From: Phoronis ovalis
Taxonomy: Eukaryota > Phoronida > Phoronidae
DNA: 24,170 nucleotides
Reading direction: 5' to 3'
Assembly (NCBI GenBank): GCA_028565635.1
Contig: JAOXYB010069501.1
Location: forward strand, 1 to 24,170
The notes beneath the pieces were generated by a model, which was not told the origin of the DNA, did not search any database, and saw only the letters and a program-made list of their open reading frames with translations. The translations under genes were made by a program, and so were the position numbers. Below, piece after piece: positions 13,380 through 24,170 of this stretch (position 1 is its first letter; each line of letters begins with the position of its first letter).

Positions 13380-16300
13380 TCATTCACCCATACACGACAA
13401 GGCTCTTGCAATAAGACGATCTGTCATTGGTGCATTTTTCTTCAGGGCTTTTCTCTCTGCTAGTAAAAGTCTATAAAATTAAATATGGCATGTAAGGTAA
13501 TTTTTCGTATGTGTTAATTTAGTGAAATATATCTTTAAAAATGCATTGTTTATCATGAAGAGAAATTAGTGTGAGGGTATTTAGACCGTTAAGGCTAAAA
13601 TAAGCTGGACCCTCGTGACTGCTTTAAATAAAAATTCGAGAAAATTCCGTAAAGCATCTTTTGCACACGAACTAAATATTTTCTAAAAATTGAACATTCA
13701 AGCTATGTTATGGATGTATTTTCAGACTCGTCAGTGCAGTACACGAAATTTACTTATAGCGTTTAATGATACCTCATAAAAACCATTAGGTACATCCTAC
13801 TGGAAAACATGGTGGATCAAAATTCGTGTTAACTGCGTTTTTGGCAACTAAAAAGTGAATCTTTTTTAAACATTTATAAATAATTAAAAAAATATTCATG
13901 GCATTTACAATCAGATCATAACAAATAAAAATGTATCTGTTGTGGTGAAGTATACCAAATTTCAAGGGGATTGGAAGGAACACATTCAAGAAACGTTGTA
14001 CTTTGTACAGAGCTTTGAAGCAAATTCAAATTTTACAGTACGAGCAAAAAACCTCTTTCAAGCATTTCAAATAGAATACAATGAAATCTATTGTATGAAA
14101 AAATGTTTTTATAATTTTTTGCACTCAAACCTATGTCAAGGTTGAGAAAAATATTGTTTATCGTTAAATTAAGTTTCCTGATTCGAAAAATTAATTAATG
14201 AAGTATTTTAGATATTAGTTGTTTACATTTTTGGCGCGAAAACTAGAGTTCCAGCAGGACAATTAACGTGTCAATCAGGACTTCCAGCAGAGAAATATAT
14301 ATGGTTTATACTTGCCGTGCTTCCGTATTAAATTCTTAGTTTTAGTTTTCACATGTATTCGGAAATAGCAAAGAATTTGGAAATTATGGAAGCAGTTTCT
14401 AAATTCATTACATCTTCATCAACCTCATTCGCCCCTTTCTTTTTTGTGTTGATTTACCAGAAATTCCGATCGCTCTTGATGAAATGATGCTTTATTTTCT
14501 CTAGGCATTTTGAAAATGCCGTTATATAACGTTATCCGAACGTCATAGTCTCTGCCTGGCAAAGGAATATTCCAATACATGGGAGTATAGCCCTGGGGGA
14601 ATATTTAGCACATTATGACTGTTGTGCTATGCACATTCTTCGCATAAAATGTTATAAAATATATAAAATAAACATGAAAATAGATGAGAAGCACAAACAG
14701 CTAATGATTAACGCTACATGATTGTTCATGTTTCTATACCGGTACCCTGATTGTGTCGCTTTATTAAAATCACTATTATTAATTAATTAGTTAACAGGAT
14801 ATAACATAGCGTTAATTGTCAATTATATTTACAAAAGTGGGCTTATACCAGCATGTTATCATTGCTGAACAATACGTTCGATTTCACAGAAGTTACATAT
14901 TTAATTAAAAATTGTATTCAATAAAGGTACTGCCTTTTGTCCCATTCACTGTGCAAAAATCAGAAAAATTAGTATTTTATCGTCACGTCTAGTGAACCAT
15001 ACAAGAATTCTGCAGAATGATATATCTCGCCTGCAGTGCTTATAACTATTTTCAAAATCATTTATGTGTACTGATAACTTATATTATTTTAAGCTAGGAT
15101 ATATAAAACTAAAAAACGGAAAAAAAATAATTTAAAACTAGGTTAAGATTTAAAGTCTGTCAAAGGTGATATGCTGAGCATGCAGATATACTTGACTTGC
15201 AACGCTGTCTCTCTCTATTAGAGATTTCAAGATATGGGCACAAATGGCTAACATGGCCGCCAATTAGCCATGTTGGAAGTGGATCTAGGGCAACTTAAAA
15301 TTTGATCCGTGTTTTGTCCCTTATTAACTTTCTGATCTCGAAGGATCTCTCTCTCTCTATCATTTAGTTTGCAAGAAATGGACAACACAGCATCGTTGAA
15401 CAGAAATGACTGCTAGGAGTGATTCAGTTCAAAATCAAACTTGACTTGTGTTTTGTGTTTTGACCTATATTTGTTTTCTGACTTGAAACTCCGCTTGGAA
15501 CTGTCTCTATATGTATCGGAGTTTCCAAGATATAAATTAATCCACAGTCTCAATTGCGACTCTTTTTTTGTCTAAAATGAATAAAATATAAAATACCTTG
15601 CTAGCTTATTATGTTCGCTTAAATTGGATTTTAGAGCAGCATGTATCAAAAACAAATTGAAAACGTCTCTCTGAAAAAGAAATGTTACAATCTTCTTCAC
15701 ATGAATTAGCTAAACGCCTTTCAAATGAAATCTGTAAATTTATAAAAGCAGGTGAATTTTACAACCACAAAGCAATTTTTATACAGCTTTTATATGGCAT
15801 TTGGAAGTCAAAAAGTTTATTTCTTCTACCATAAAATATTCCCTATAATACTGTAGGTATATACATGATTGTATATGGTATATTTGTTCGGTTTCATAAA
15901 TTTATTCCAGTTTTCAAAGGCATATATTCAATTTTTCAAGTTATATAGCCAAATATAAAGGTAAAATCTATAAGAACTGAGTATTCATTTTAGGAAGTGT
16001 CACATTACATTTGAATTTTAGAATAATCAATTACCAAAGGCAACAATGGGTAATGAAATGATACTGTAAGCTGATTAAGTGAAAAATATTATTTACATTT
16101 AATTTACATATATGATAAAAATAATTTGTACCTCAGCATTACTTCCTCCAATCTTGATGATTTGATGCCTGATGGGATACAGAAAATCCACTGCTTTAGT
16201 AACATCACCCTCATCGTATGCTTGTAATGCTTCACAAATTGTCAAACCCACTTCTGCTATCATATCATTTTTAGTGTCTCTAGCATTTCTGCAAATATAT

Positions 16301-19300
16301 AATTGCAGAAGCTTTCCCAATGGCGGTTCCATGTATGGATTTTAAAATGGCCTCCCTGTTTTAAAAATGACACCTGGCTGTACCTTTTCCAAGTTTAGCC
16401 ATTTTTCATTAAAAAGCATTGTCGATCAATATGTGTATACGTAGTTGTACTAGCATTTTCCCATAATTTACAAAGAAGTGTTAAAATTAACTTACATAGC
16501 TTTCACGCAGGTTATAAAATAAACAGATGAATTTAGCTTTATGAACAGTCCATTAAAACAATGAATACCTCACAACGTTTTCCATAGATTTTATTATTTT
16601 TTTAGCTATGTCACCCTTCTTTGCCCCCAAACATGACATTAAAATGTGGGCACCATTAAATCCGTCAAAAATGTGGTCGTCAATGAGCGGACTGCACATC
16701 TTGTAAACATCTTCCCATCGATTACCAATTTCAACACCTAAAATTAATTTGGTAACAATTAAGACTTTAACGTGAAAAACTTAGCTGCATAATACCTAAC
16801 AATATTTAGAGTTGTTTAATAAGAGAGCTTTAATGACATTCAATATTTAGAATAAAAACTGGTAATAAATCTAAAGCATTTGTTTACGCTGCATCATTAT
16901 CAGGACCAAGTAAAAATGTTCACATTACCTTCAAGCTGAAGTCTGTATAGCAGTGAGCATGAATCAACAATATGAGTAAGAGCACCAGATTTATAACATC
17001 GAACTACAAGTTCTGAATCAAAAATATCCAGGGCAGCAGTATAGTCACCCTACAACACAGTCATTATATACAAGTATTAATCATTAATTAAATGAAAATT
17101 TAGTCACATCAGTTTCTTCGAAATTATTTTATCATAAAATAGTAAAAAGACCTTTTTTTACTTTTTGTTACTATTACACAAATTAACAAGCTCAATACAA
17201 GTTAAAACATTAGATCTTTGATCAGATTCTTGCATTTTGAAACTGACAAAAATCTTATAACAAACCCATTATATTTTAAAAATTTTAACAATATACTTGC
17301 CTGTTCAATATGATAGATGGCCATGTGCCAGAAATTATGACTTGCAAGCATACCACAGGTCTAAAAATTAAAAAACATTACAAAATCACCAAACAAAATG
17401 TAATAACAAAAAGATTGCATTTTAGTCACTGCGGTGCATATGGCAAAAATTAGGAAAAACAGTATACAGATAATAACAAATGTATGCAAAACAACAAACA
17501 TCATGATCTCTCCGCATGATTGCATGCTAATCCTGGCCGGAGCCATTTTCACAAATAGTTTAACCAAAGGAAAATTCCAGGGGATACACGCAAAATAGAG
17601 TTAAAATATCAATCTTTTTCAGTTATAAAGAACCAAATGCCTAGAACACGAATGACTTCTGGAACTACTTACTGACCAATCCCTGACTGTTGTATTCAAA
17701 AATGAAATGCCTTCTTTAGACATTCCTGTCATTTCAAAAACATGTGCCATGGAATGTGTTGATGTCGCATCACATGGGTTAAGTTCCAAACCCTGAATAG
17801 CCAGAGAGAGAGAGAGAGAGAAAGAGAATTGCTATTATTATGTCATTCTATCAATTTTGTAAAGTGATAACAGTATATAACAGCATAAGTTGTGGCTCAA
17901 CAAATGGTACATTGATGGCGTCAGACACTTTCATGTTGTATGCTAACAATATACATGTATGGAATATGTTTAAAATAATTTAATCTGTGAAAATTTTGTA
18001 TATAATAACTAACCTTTCTTGCAACTGTCTCTGCCTGTGTGTAAAATTCTGTCTCTACTAACCCATATGAATACATGCCCATCAAATAACTGAAAAAGTT
18101 GATAATTATGAAAAATTTGTTTGTTTGCATATTATTCTATAATTATACTATGCCTACCACAATATTGCAGCCGGTACTCAGCCGGCTTATAAAATTAGCT
18201 GTTAATTAATGTTATGTCACATTTAAGCATGTTCAAGTCCTTTTCCAGACCTTTTGTTGATATGCTTTTTATATGCTTAAATTTAATCACTTAATACTGA
18301 ATTATCAAATGGTAGTATGAATTTAGCGAATCCTGAGATTTGTTGTGTAATAAAATATAGACAAGCTCTCTGCCCTAAAGCAAGAATCATTACTAAATAC
18401 ATTATACCCTATGGTACTTGAATTGATGATGTCATAGCGGCATTAGATTTGTGAGCATTTGATTTATTTGCTTCAAACAGTTCATAGAAATATTGTTTTA
18501 CGGTATACTACCAACCCATAAAGAGGCATATCTGATTTCCAGTGTGGTATCACTCTTGCCAACGTATCTCTTATATGTTCCCGGTACCCCAGGTAATAAT
18601 AAGAGTCATAAGCAAATTTGAGAGCTAACATGTCTGTTGGATGCTGCACCAATATGTCTTCCCACACTGAGCATGCTTCAGTCATGAATCTACAATATGT
18701 CCATTTCTTTAGAAAAACAATTCATTTCTCCTCTAGATTTGCTATACTTATTGTTTAAATTTTTTTTATTATTTTCATTACTTTGATGTACTTTTGTTGC
18801 AAATAAAACAATGTGTGAGAGAAGAAATGCTTTTTTTATAATTGATTCACCTCCTTAGTATATTCCCATTTAATAGTGAAATTCAGTAAAAGAAATATTT
18901 TAACTGGAAAATTACTGGATCTTATCATAAAAAATAACATCTTATTAATTAAAATATTAATCGAAATAAAAATCAGAAAGCATCCGCTAGAACTTAAAGC
19001 AAGTTTATTTCTCCTAAAAAAATTAAATCTGAAAATTTTTAAGCATTTAGTATAACTTTTGGTATTATAGTCAGGAAGATAATTATTACAGTTACTTATA
19101 ATGCTATTGGCTGTTATGTAGGAAAAGACCATATAATATAAAGTATCATATCATTTTATTTAGGTGTGATTCCCCCAGTTAACCAGTATGTACCTAGAGC
19201 GCATTCTCTTTTCTTTGGCATATTTTTTATATGAACACAGCCTAATTTGTATCTCACCCATCAGAACATAGTTTCATAGCATTAACATGCTGCTTTTCTC

Positions 19301-22300
19301 TCTGGGTCAAATTTGCACTCTGTTTACCAAGTTCAACCATGCTGTCTAATGATTTCCTGAATTCAAAGTCAGCATTTAGGTTACGGCCAGTTGCCATTAC
19401 ATTTAGGCCATTTACCAAGACTTTGCCCATTACTGAAATAAATAAAGTGATCCTACAAATACAACCATTCTACTTTCCGAGATCAAGTTAATTACGTTGC
19501 ACAGCAGATTGCAGCGCATTTGGGTTGTGTATTTTCTTTGTTTTCCAGTTTTTAAACCTTGATGTTTCGGAAACTTTTGAGCTATGGGTGCCAAAGTGGA
19601 GGTCATTTGTAGTCACGGGTTTGTAGTCAAGATGTGAGATTTTAAAATTTTTAGTTTTTTGCTACTTTTATTTGCTACTCTCATTAGATGATATGCTGAT
19701 AGTAAGATAGTCGTACCGAACTGTGGATCAGACCGCAGTAGTTTTTCTGCAGATGCTTCAATGCCTCCCACACTGTCGTCATCGTACCATCCTACATACT
19801 GTAAACACAACAGATTTCAAAGACTATGTAAACGTTAAAACCACATGTGAGTTATATAAAAAATAATTAAATAAAAATCACTTCGCATTTTTTTTTCAAA
19901 ATTTACTATTACATGCTAATTTTAACGTACCTGTGTGAGCACAGCATCATACAGTTTGCAGGATTCATTACTGGTGCTGGACAAAGGTAGGCCAATGTCA
20001 GCCCATTGCTTAAAATTAAATTAAAATCCATATTTTAATCAATGAACTGCTAAAATTACATTTTTCGTATGATTCTTCAAACAATCTACATTCAACAACT
20101 TTACCTTTACACTGGCAGTACTGTAATAGGAATATCGACCCCCAGAGAACCAAGGTCCGAGCTCTTTTTATAACTACAACTTCTAGTATAGAAAGCGAAC
20201 CTTTTCCTTTTTGTTCGTTATTATTTGAATAATCTGACTATTCATAGCAGTGCCTGTTTATTACTCAGTTATTAATTCAGTAACTTTCACATAAGATTTC
20301 TAGATTTTCTAATGTATGATTTAATTTTAGTATTATAAATTATACACTTCAACCTCAATTAATAGTTATGATGATAGTAACACAGGAATGAGTTCACAAG
20401 CGATATTTAGAGTATGCTGTACTCAGTGTGAATGGAAATAGGCTACTGCAATGACTTTAGGTAAACAGGGAAATTCAAAACAAATGTTAGAAATGATAAA
20501 GACGCAGCTATAAAGATACGAATTTTACATATTGGGAAAACAGGGTTTCTCATCGGATGGGGACATTGGCAGAGTAACGCACTGCATTTTGTATTAACCG
20601 TTTCTAAGTTTACAAGTCTTTCTTGAAAAATTAAACCCGAAGTTAATACAAACAATTACAGGGACGCCACTGCCGCCTACATAACTCAACCAGTAGAAGG
20701 CGTGTGCTATTGTTTCATTATCTGACGGAGTACATCAAACTATCATTTATATGGGTATGACCCGAGGTATGACATACCTGCACGTGTATTTTCTATGGAA
20801 CATTACCTCCGTTCTTAAAGTGCAGAGACAACTTTCTTAAAAGTGCAGAGACAAGAAGGCGTGTTGGACGGTTATAATAGTTAATAGTTATAGGCTGTGC
20901 TTGGTACAGTTTGTTGCTATATTTGAAACATCACAAACATCAGGTACACAAAAGTACATACACAAGAGGAAGTAATACAGGTGCTGATACTAGTACTAAA
21001 AATTAATAAAAATTTATTTGCATATCGAGAATTCGATGCAATCTTTATATATTTAATTCTTTCCCGACCTGTTCATATTGCGCAACTAACGAAAAAACCA
21101 CATTATTTTCTCAAAACATGACTTACATATTATAAATGATATGCCAGTGTTTATAAAACAGGTATAAACGCATGCAACTCTAACACCGAGCGTTCTATTA
21201 ATTCAGCCACTCTCTAGATTTGATAACTGTATGTTATGAAATTTTATTTCTATTAGCGCAGATTTTACAAGAATAGAATTATATACTGCACAACCAATCC
21301 ATTCACCTAAACAGGCAATCACTTGAAACCGGGGTTTTAAACTCTTTATTAATTCCACAAAAACTTGAAATGTTATGTGTAATACTAATATGCAATATAA
21401 GCATTAATATCATGAATTTAACTTGCATTTTGATACCTCTGTTGGACTATCGATTACAAGAGGCCACCTTGAAACAATGCAACATTGCAAATTCTTACGA
21501 ATTTTCGTTTTTATTAATAATAATAATACTTATATCTTTTAATGTTGAAAAGAAAGTCTCGTAACTGAAACACAGTATTTTTCGGGACAATTTTTTTTAA
21601 AAATGTTCTACCTGTAAGTTTCGTTGTGTAATGATTTGAATCATTGATGGCAGTTTCTTATCGGTCACGATGTTAAACTATATTCTAAAATAATAAAATA
21701 CCAGGAACCTATCACTCATTTACAGTACATTTATATTATATTTATAGGACTTTCCGTAGGATCTTTCTGGTCCGCTTAGTTTAATTAATTCAGATGATCT
21801 TGTATAAATTCACATTTATTAGCAGGGTAGACCCGATTGGGACAAGATTCACACTTTACACTTTGAGTCGAGTTTCGGGCAGTTTAATGAAAAATTGGAC
21901 TAATGAAATTGATGGAAAAGTATTAACTTAAGAATTATGGATTTTGGATACAAAATTAACTCTGAGATACAAATTTTGGAGATCTCTATTTGAAATTAAT
22001 TTTGTATTTGCAGGGCTGTTAGTCATATTATTCAATTTTATAATCTGAAAAAACGTGAGTTTTTACGCAAAACGGCTTTCTTACTGATTACATAATCATG
22101 TGACAGATAAGTATAAAAGTAATTTTTCATGATCCTTAATTAAGTTTCTTTCCAAAAATGTATACTTTCATTAGTCTATTTTTTTCATTAAACCCAACAT
22201 TTGACTCAGAATGTAAAGTGTGAATAACTTGTCCCGAACGGTCTTAAAAGTTACAGCATGCACCCTAAATAGCTCGAACACTGTTCGAAACCTAGTTGTT

Positions 22301-22844
22301 GTTCAATTACTAATTAATTTCAATTTTGTAATAACTAATACTTCGTGTCGAAAAAGTTAACAAAGACCTGTGATAAATTTGCACAAAATAGAAAAAACAT
22401 AAGTAATAATATACAATTGTTTATTATTTACACGTGTCCAGATGTACTTTAGGGTGTCGATGGGCAGATTTCCGAGTCTAGTTTAATATTGAATCACTTC
22501 AAAGTTGAATACTATAATATCTTTATTTTACCTGCATTTTAAATATTATTGATGTAGGATACACTGATGTAAGCTTTAAATTAACGACAATGGTGCTTTA
22601 GCTCCTGACAAAGGGCATATATTTTGTTGATGTGTCAGCTGGTACTATTTAGGTCCCAGATTAACAAAAAATACAAAAAAGAATATTTCTAAAAAAGGCT
22701 TTCTACATGTGTGTGCTTAATATGACTATTTAAACCACATTGTCGCATATAATTTGTCAATGATGAAAGTTAAATTAAAAAAGTAAACTATAAGAATATC
22801 CAAAAAAAATAACATACTTTGCAATCTCTCCAATTTGTAAACAT
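13380..22844 (-). CDS. TTC38: TTC38-like tetratricopeptide repeat protein, copy B (complete, 13 coding exons)
   Basis: Minus-strand coding exons are 22818-22844, 19931-20008, 19717-19798, 19258-19432, 18516-18689, 18014-18089, 17673-17792, 17301-17360, 16929-17049, 16569-16737, 16132-16288, 15597-15670 and 13380-13470. They total 1404 nt, or 467 residues plus TGA, against 469 in human TTC38. All phases join. An in-frame TAA directly precedes the start ATG. Landmarks are RDCK-QWADIG (about 6-15), [10 protein letters not shown] (137-146), MGMYSYGLVET (about 182-192), VDSCSLLYRLQLE (292-304), IGGSNAE (407-413) and RDVFN (414-418), all lining up with the vertebrate protein from memory. The family is a helical TPR-type cytoplasmic protein of undefined biochemical role; no catalytic motif is visible. 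Intron 8 starts with GC instead of GT. Introns 1 (2.8 kb) and 12 (2.1 kb) are large and hold repeats. The gene ends tail-to-tail with the oxygenase gene. Confidence 0.95.
13471..15596 (-). other. Intron 12 of TTC38 copy B (2.1 kb)
   Basis: The donor GTATTT (minus strand, 15596 downward) and the TATAG acceptor before the last exon define it. No coding exon is seen inside. It holds a degenerate tandem repeat at 15185-15540 and a 17-bp palindrome GGCATTTTGAAAATGCC at 14504-14520. Confidence 0.8.
15185..15540. repeat. Degenerate tandem repeat, period about 145 bp, about 2.5 copies
   Basis: Three diverged units can be lined up by a CT-rich anchor (near 15210, 15350 and 15503) followed by a GAGTTTCCAAGATAT-like motif (GAGATTTCAAGATATGG, TAGTTTGCAAGAAATGG, GAGTTTCCAAGATATAA). 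GTGTTTTGT occurs between units. The third unit can also fold back on itself. It lies in intron 12 of TTC38 copy B. Confidence 0.5.
17299..17300 (-). other. Non-canonical GC 5' splice site of TTC38 copy B intron 8
   Basis: Exon 8 (17301-17360) ends GAACAG and the intron begins GCAAGT on the minus strand. No GT in the right phase lies close by. The match outside the +2 position (CAG before, AAGT after) is the strong consensus typical of GC-AG introns. Exon 9 joins in phase 0 at an ordinary TAG acceptor, and the joined protein matches TTC38. Confidence 0.8.
17803..17826. repeat. (GA)n/(CT)n microsatellite forming the exon 7 polypyrimidine tract
   Basis: An uninterrupted GA run on the plus strand is followed by AAAGAGA. 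Read on the minus strand it is a CT run ending about 10 nt before the CAG acceptor of TTC38 copy B exon 7 (exon start 17792). The microsatellite therefore serves as the polypyrimidine tract of that 3' splice site. Confidence 0.85.
20812..20854. repeat. Short tandem duplication, about 22-bp unit
   Basis: TTCTTAAAGTGCAGAGACAA (20812-20831) is repeated as TTCTTAAAAGTGCAGAGACA (20834 onward) with one extra A. A local slippage event in intron 1 of TTC38 copy B. Confidence 0.7.
21829..22244. mobile_element. Inverted-repeat (foldback) element, about 416 bp
   Basis: The left arm (about 21829-21940) contains GGGACAAGATTCACACTTTA and TTTAATGAAAAATTGGACTA. The right arm (about 22128-22244) holds their reverse complements with roughly 75-80% identity. 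The arms enclose about 190 bp of unpaired AT-rich DNA. No coding sequence and no clear target duplication. Likely an old MITE in intron 1 of TTC38 copy B. Confidence 0.65.
22818..22844 (-). CDS. TTC38: TTC38 copy B first coding exon (27 nt)
   Basis: This very short exon encodes MFTNWRDCK and ends at a GTATGT donor, phase 0. It sits 2.8 kb from exon 2 and would be missed by most gene callers. It is supported by an identical nine-residue exon at the matching place in copy A, an in-frame stop just upstream of the ATG, and the WRDC motif, which corresponds to the LRDC N-terminus of the vertebrate protein. Confidence 0.88.
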
Positions 22845-24060
22845 TTACGTATACCACAGCGCAGAGTCAACGACGAAAACAATGCTCAATACTGTCCAGT
22901 CTACGCAAACCGTCTATTGCAATTTCTATCAAAACGTGGAGTGAGATTATTAGTATTTTATTAAATGCTTCACGCACCTGAATATATGGATATGCTGGTG
23001 TTGATGATGTTTGGGTTATTAGTATGCGGATTCCGGGCAGCTATTTTTGTAATAATACATGAATGCTGGCAAGTAAAACAATTCACTTGACTCACTCTTT
23101 GTCATGCACTCTGGTCTCTAGCTATAATGAAAATGAAACCTAAGTCTTCTTTTGTGATGTCTGGAAATGGAACATAGACAAACATTTATACCAGTATTCG
23201 TAGTTACCTTAATGGCTTAATAATGTACATTTGAATGAAAGAGCTCATAGTGAGAAAATTAGCAAATAAAGTAGTTAAAAAAAGCAAAACGCAAGTTAAA
23301 GTTCTTGTATCGAAAATTCGGACCATAAAGCTATATTTGTTGACACCAAAATCAGAGAAAAACTTAACGGGCATAACATCATGCATCAGATTTATTCTAA
23401 ATTTGCCTCTGAGTACACATATTTGGTATATAACGGATTTTCACAGGTGGGCTGTTTAACGGAGAGTAGAATAAGTGAAATTAACGTTTAACTAAACGTT
23501 TAAGATAGTTTGGTCAGCAAGGGGATCAGCACCAACTACAAATTATAATTTACATTATACTTTGCTTATATATTGTGACGTTATATCCTACATTTAGATC
23601 TAATATAAAGCCACTAGCAATTCATATTAATATTTGTTAATATTAATATAAACTATCTCACGCATTCTTAATGTAGAACACCCTTGTTCGATTATAGTTA
23701 TACAATAATTATAATTATGTGGTTTACTCTTTATATTTGAATTCTGAAGACAATTCTGTGAATGTGTTGGTCATTGTTCATTGTCTAGATCTAGTATGAA
23801 TCTAAGTTTCAAAGGCTTACCAAAAAAAATAATTTCTAAAGGTGAGACTAATTAACATTGTGCATGATTAATAATTCATCTAAACCAAAATAAACTCCCT
23901 TTTGTACTTATAACAAATCGGAGATACTTCACAAAATGTTGGGTGCCCTCACTTTTTATCTGCCGCCAAAAACCTGTTTATTAAATGTTGCTGATCTGTA
24001 ATTTTGTGTGTAAAATCTGTTTGTTATAATGAAATGAAAACCTCTGTTTGCTGAAACTGA
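22845..24060. other. Upstream region of TTC38 copy B, no gene seen
   Basis: It should contain the copy B promoter and 5'UTR, but no clear TATA box or leader exon stands out. It is AT-rich with a small palindromic ATATTAATATT cluster near 23625-23655. Open frames here lack splice support or recognisable protein features. Confidence 0.5.
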
Positions 24061-24084
24061 CGAAACACTATGTATTAAACATCC

Positions 24085-24170
24085 ATGGAAGCTTCCAGAT
24101 ATCCAAGGGCAGCTTATGACATGTTGAAATCCCTAGATGATGTAGGTAGAAAGACCTGGTGTAGTAAAGT
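24085..24170 (+). mobile_element. LINE-type (non-LTR) retrotransposon reverse transcriptase C-terminal fragment
   Basis: The frame reads MEASRYPRAAYDML then a GRKTWCSKV ending at the window edge. This RYPxxxYxML...GRxTW pattern is typical of the region after the reverse transcriptase domain in invertebrate LINE ORF2 proteins (recognised from memory, no search). A stop lies three codons upstream in this frame, and a CIKHPWKLP-like piece in another frame suggests a small deletion or frameshift, so the copy is probably 5'-truncated or decayed. It continues beyond the window. Confidence 0.6.

Larger units (their letters stand above)
20009..22817 (-). other. Intron 1 of TTC38 copy B (2.8 kb)
   Basis: It lies between the nine-codon first exon and exon 2, both joined in phase 0. 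It contains a short tandem duplication (20812-20854) and an inverted-repeat element (21829-22244). The rest is AT-rich with no coding signal. It is nearly four times longer than intron 1 of copy A (742 bp). Confidence 0.8.

Noticed and set aside
13942-14145. 67-codon open frame in intron 12 as a missing TTC38 exon
   Set aside because: It is on the wrong strand, and the missing exon was found at 15597-15670 with correct phase and family match.
16099-16332. 77-codon minus-strand open frame taken as a separate gene
   Set aside because: Its core is TTC38 copy B exon 11 (16132-16288); the ends are intron read-through.
23235-23459. 74-codon lysine-rich open frame
   Set aside because: Lysine/isoleucine richness is what AT-rich noncoding DNA gives; no motif or splice support.

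Overview
The window is nuclear DNA of an animal. It is AT-rich, its genes are split by GT-AG introns, it has microsatellites and several kinds of mobile-element relics, and no bacterial gene layout. The gene families and repeat style suggest a marine lophotrochozoan, perhaps a bivalve mollusc. That placement is an inference and no single feature proves it.

Three protein-coding genes could be rebuilt exon by exon. (1) TTC38 copy A, minus strand, 3555 down to 290: coding exons 1-5 only, and the gene continues off the left edge. (2) An isopenicillin-N-synthase-type 2-oxoglutarate/Fe(II) oxygenase, plus strand, 7638-12682: three coding exons, 336 residues, all iron- and co-substrate-binding residues present, with a likely 5'UTR intron and a TATA-type promoter. 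(3) TTC38 copy B, minus strand, 22844 down to 13380: 13 coding exons with consistent phases, 467 residues, essentially the length of vertebrate TTC38. The two TTC38 copies share exon lengths and phases over exons 1-5 and about 83% protein identity by hand count, so they are a tandem duplication. The oxygenase lies between them on the opposite strand, head-to-head with copy A and tail-to-tail with copy B. Nothing in the sequence shows that the oxygenase and TTC38 act together.

Most of the rest is intron and intergenic DNA with structured repeats. These include a 362-bp hairpin MITE with a 5-bp target duplication in copy A (2281-2642); two elements with G-run ends in the divergent intergenic region (5505-5881, 6069-6447); a nearly perfect 27-bp-arm hairpin just upstream of the oxygenase promoter (7064-7137); a pair of ~690-bp inverted arms inside the large oxygenase intron (9130-9822 and 10556-11247); a degenerate ~145-bp tandem repeat (15185-15540) in intron 12 of copy B; another inverted-repeat element (21829-22244) in intron 1 of copy B; and a LINE-type reverse transcriptase remnant running off the right edge (24085-24170). 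No rRNA, tRNA or CRISPR array was recognised.

The least ordinary signals are the intronic long inverted repeat, which would put a ~690-nt imperfect duplex into the oxygenase pre-mRNA, and the compact hairpin near the same gene's promoter. All identities are by eye; no alignment or database search was run.
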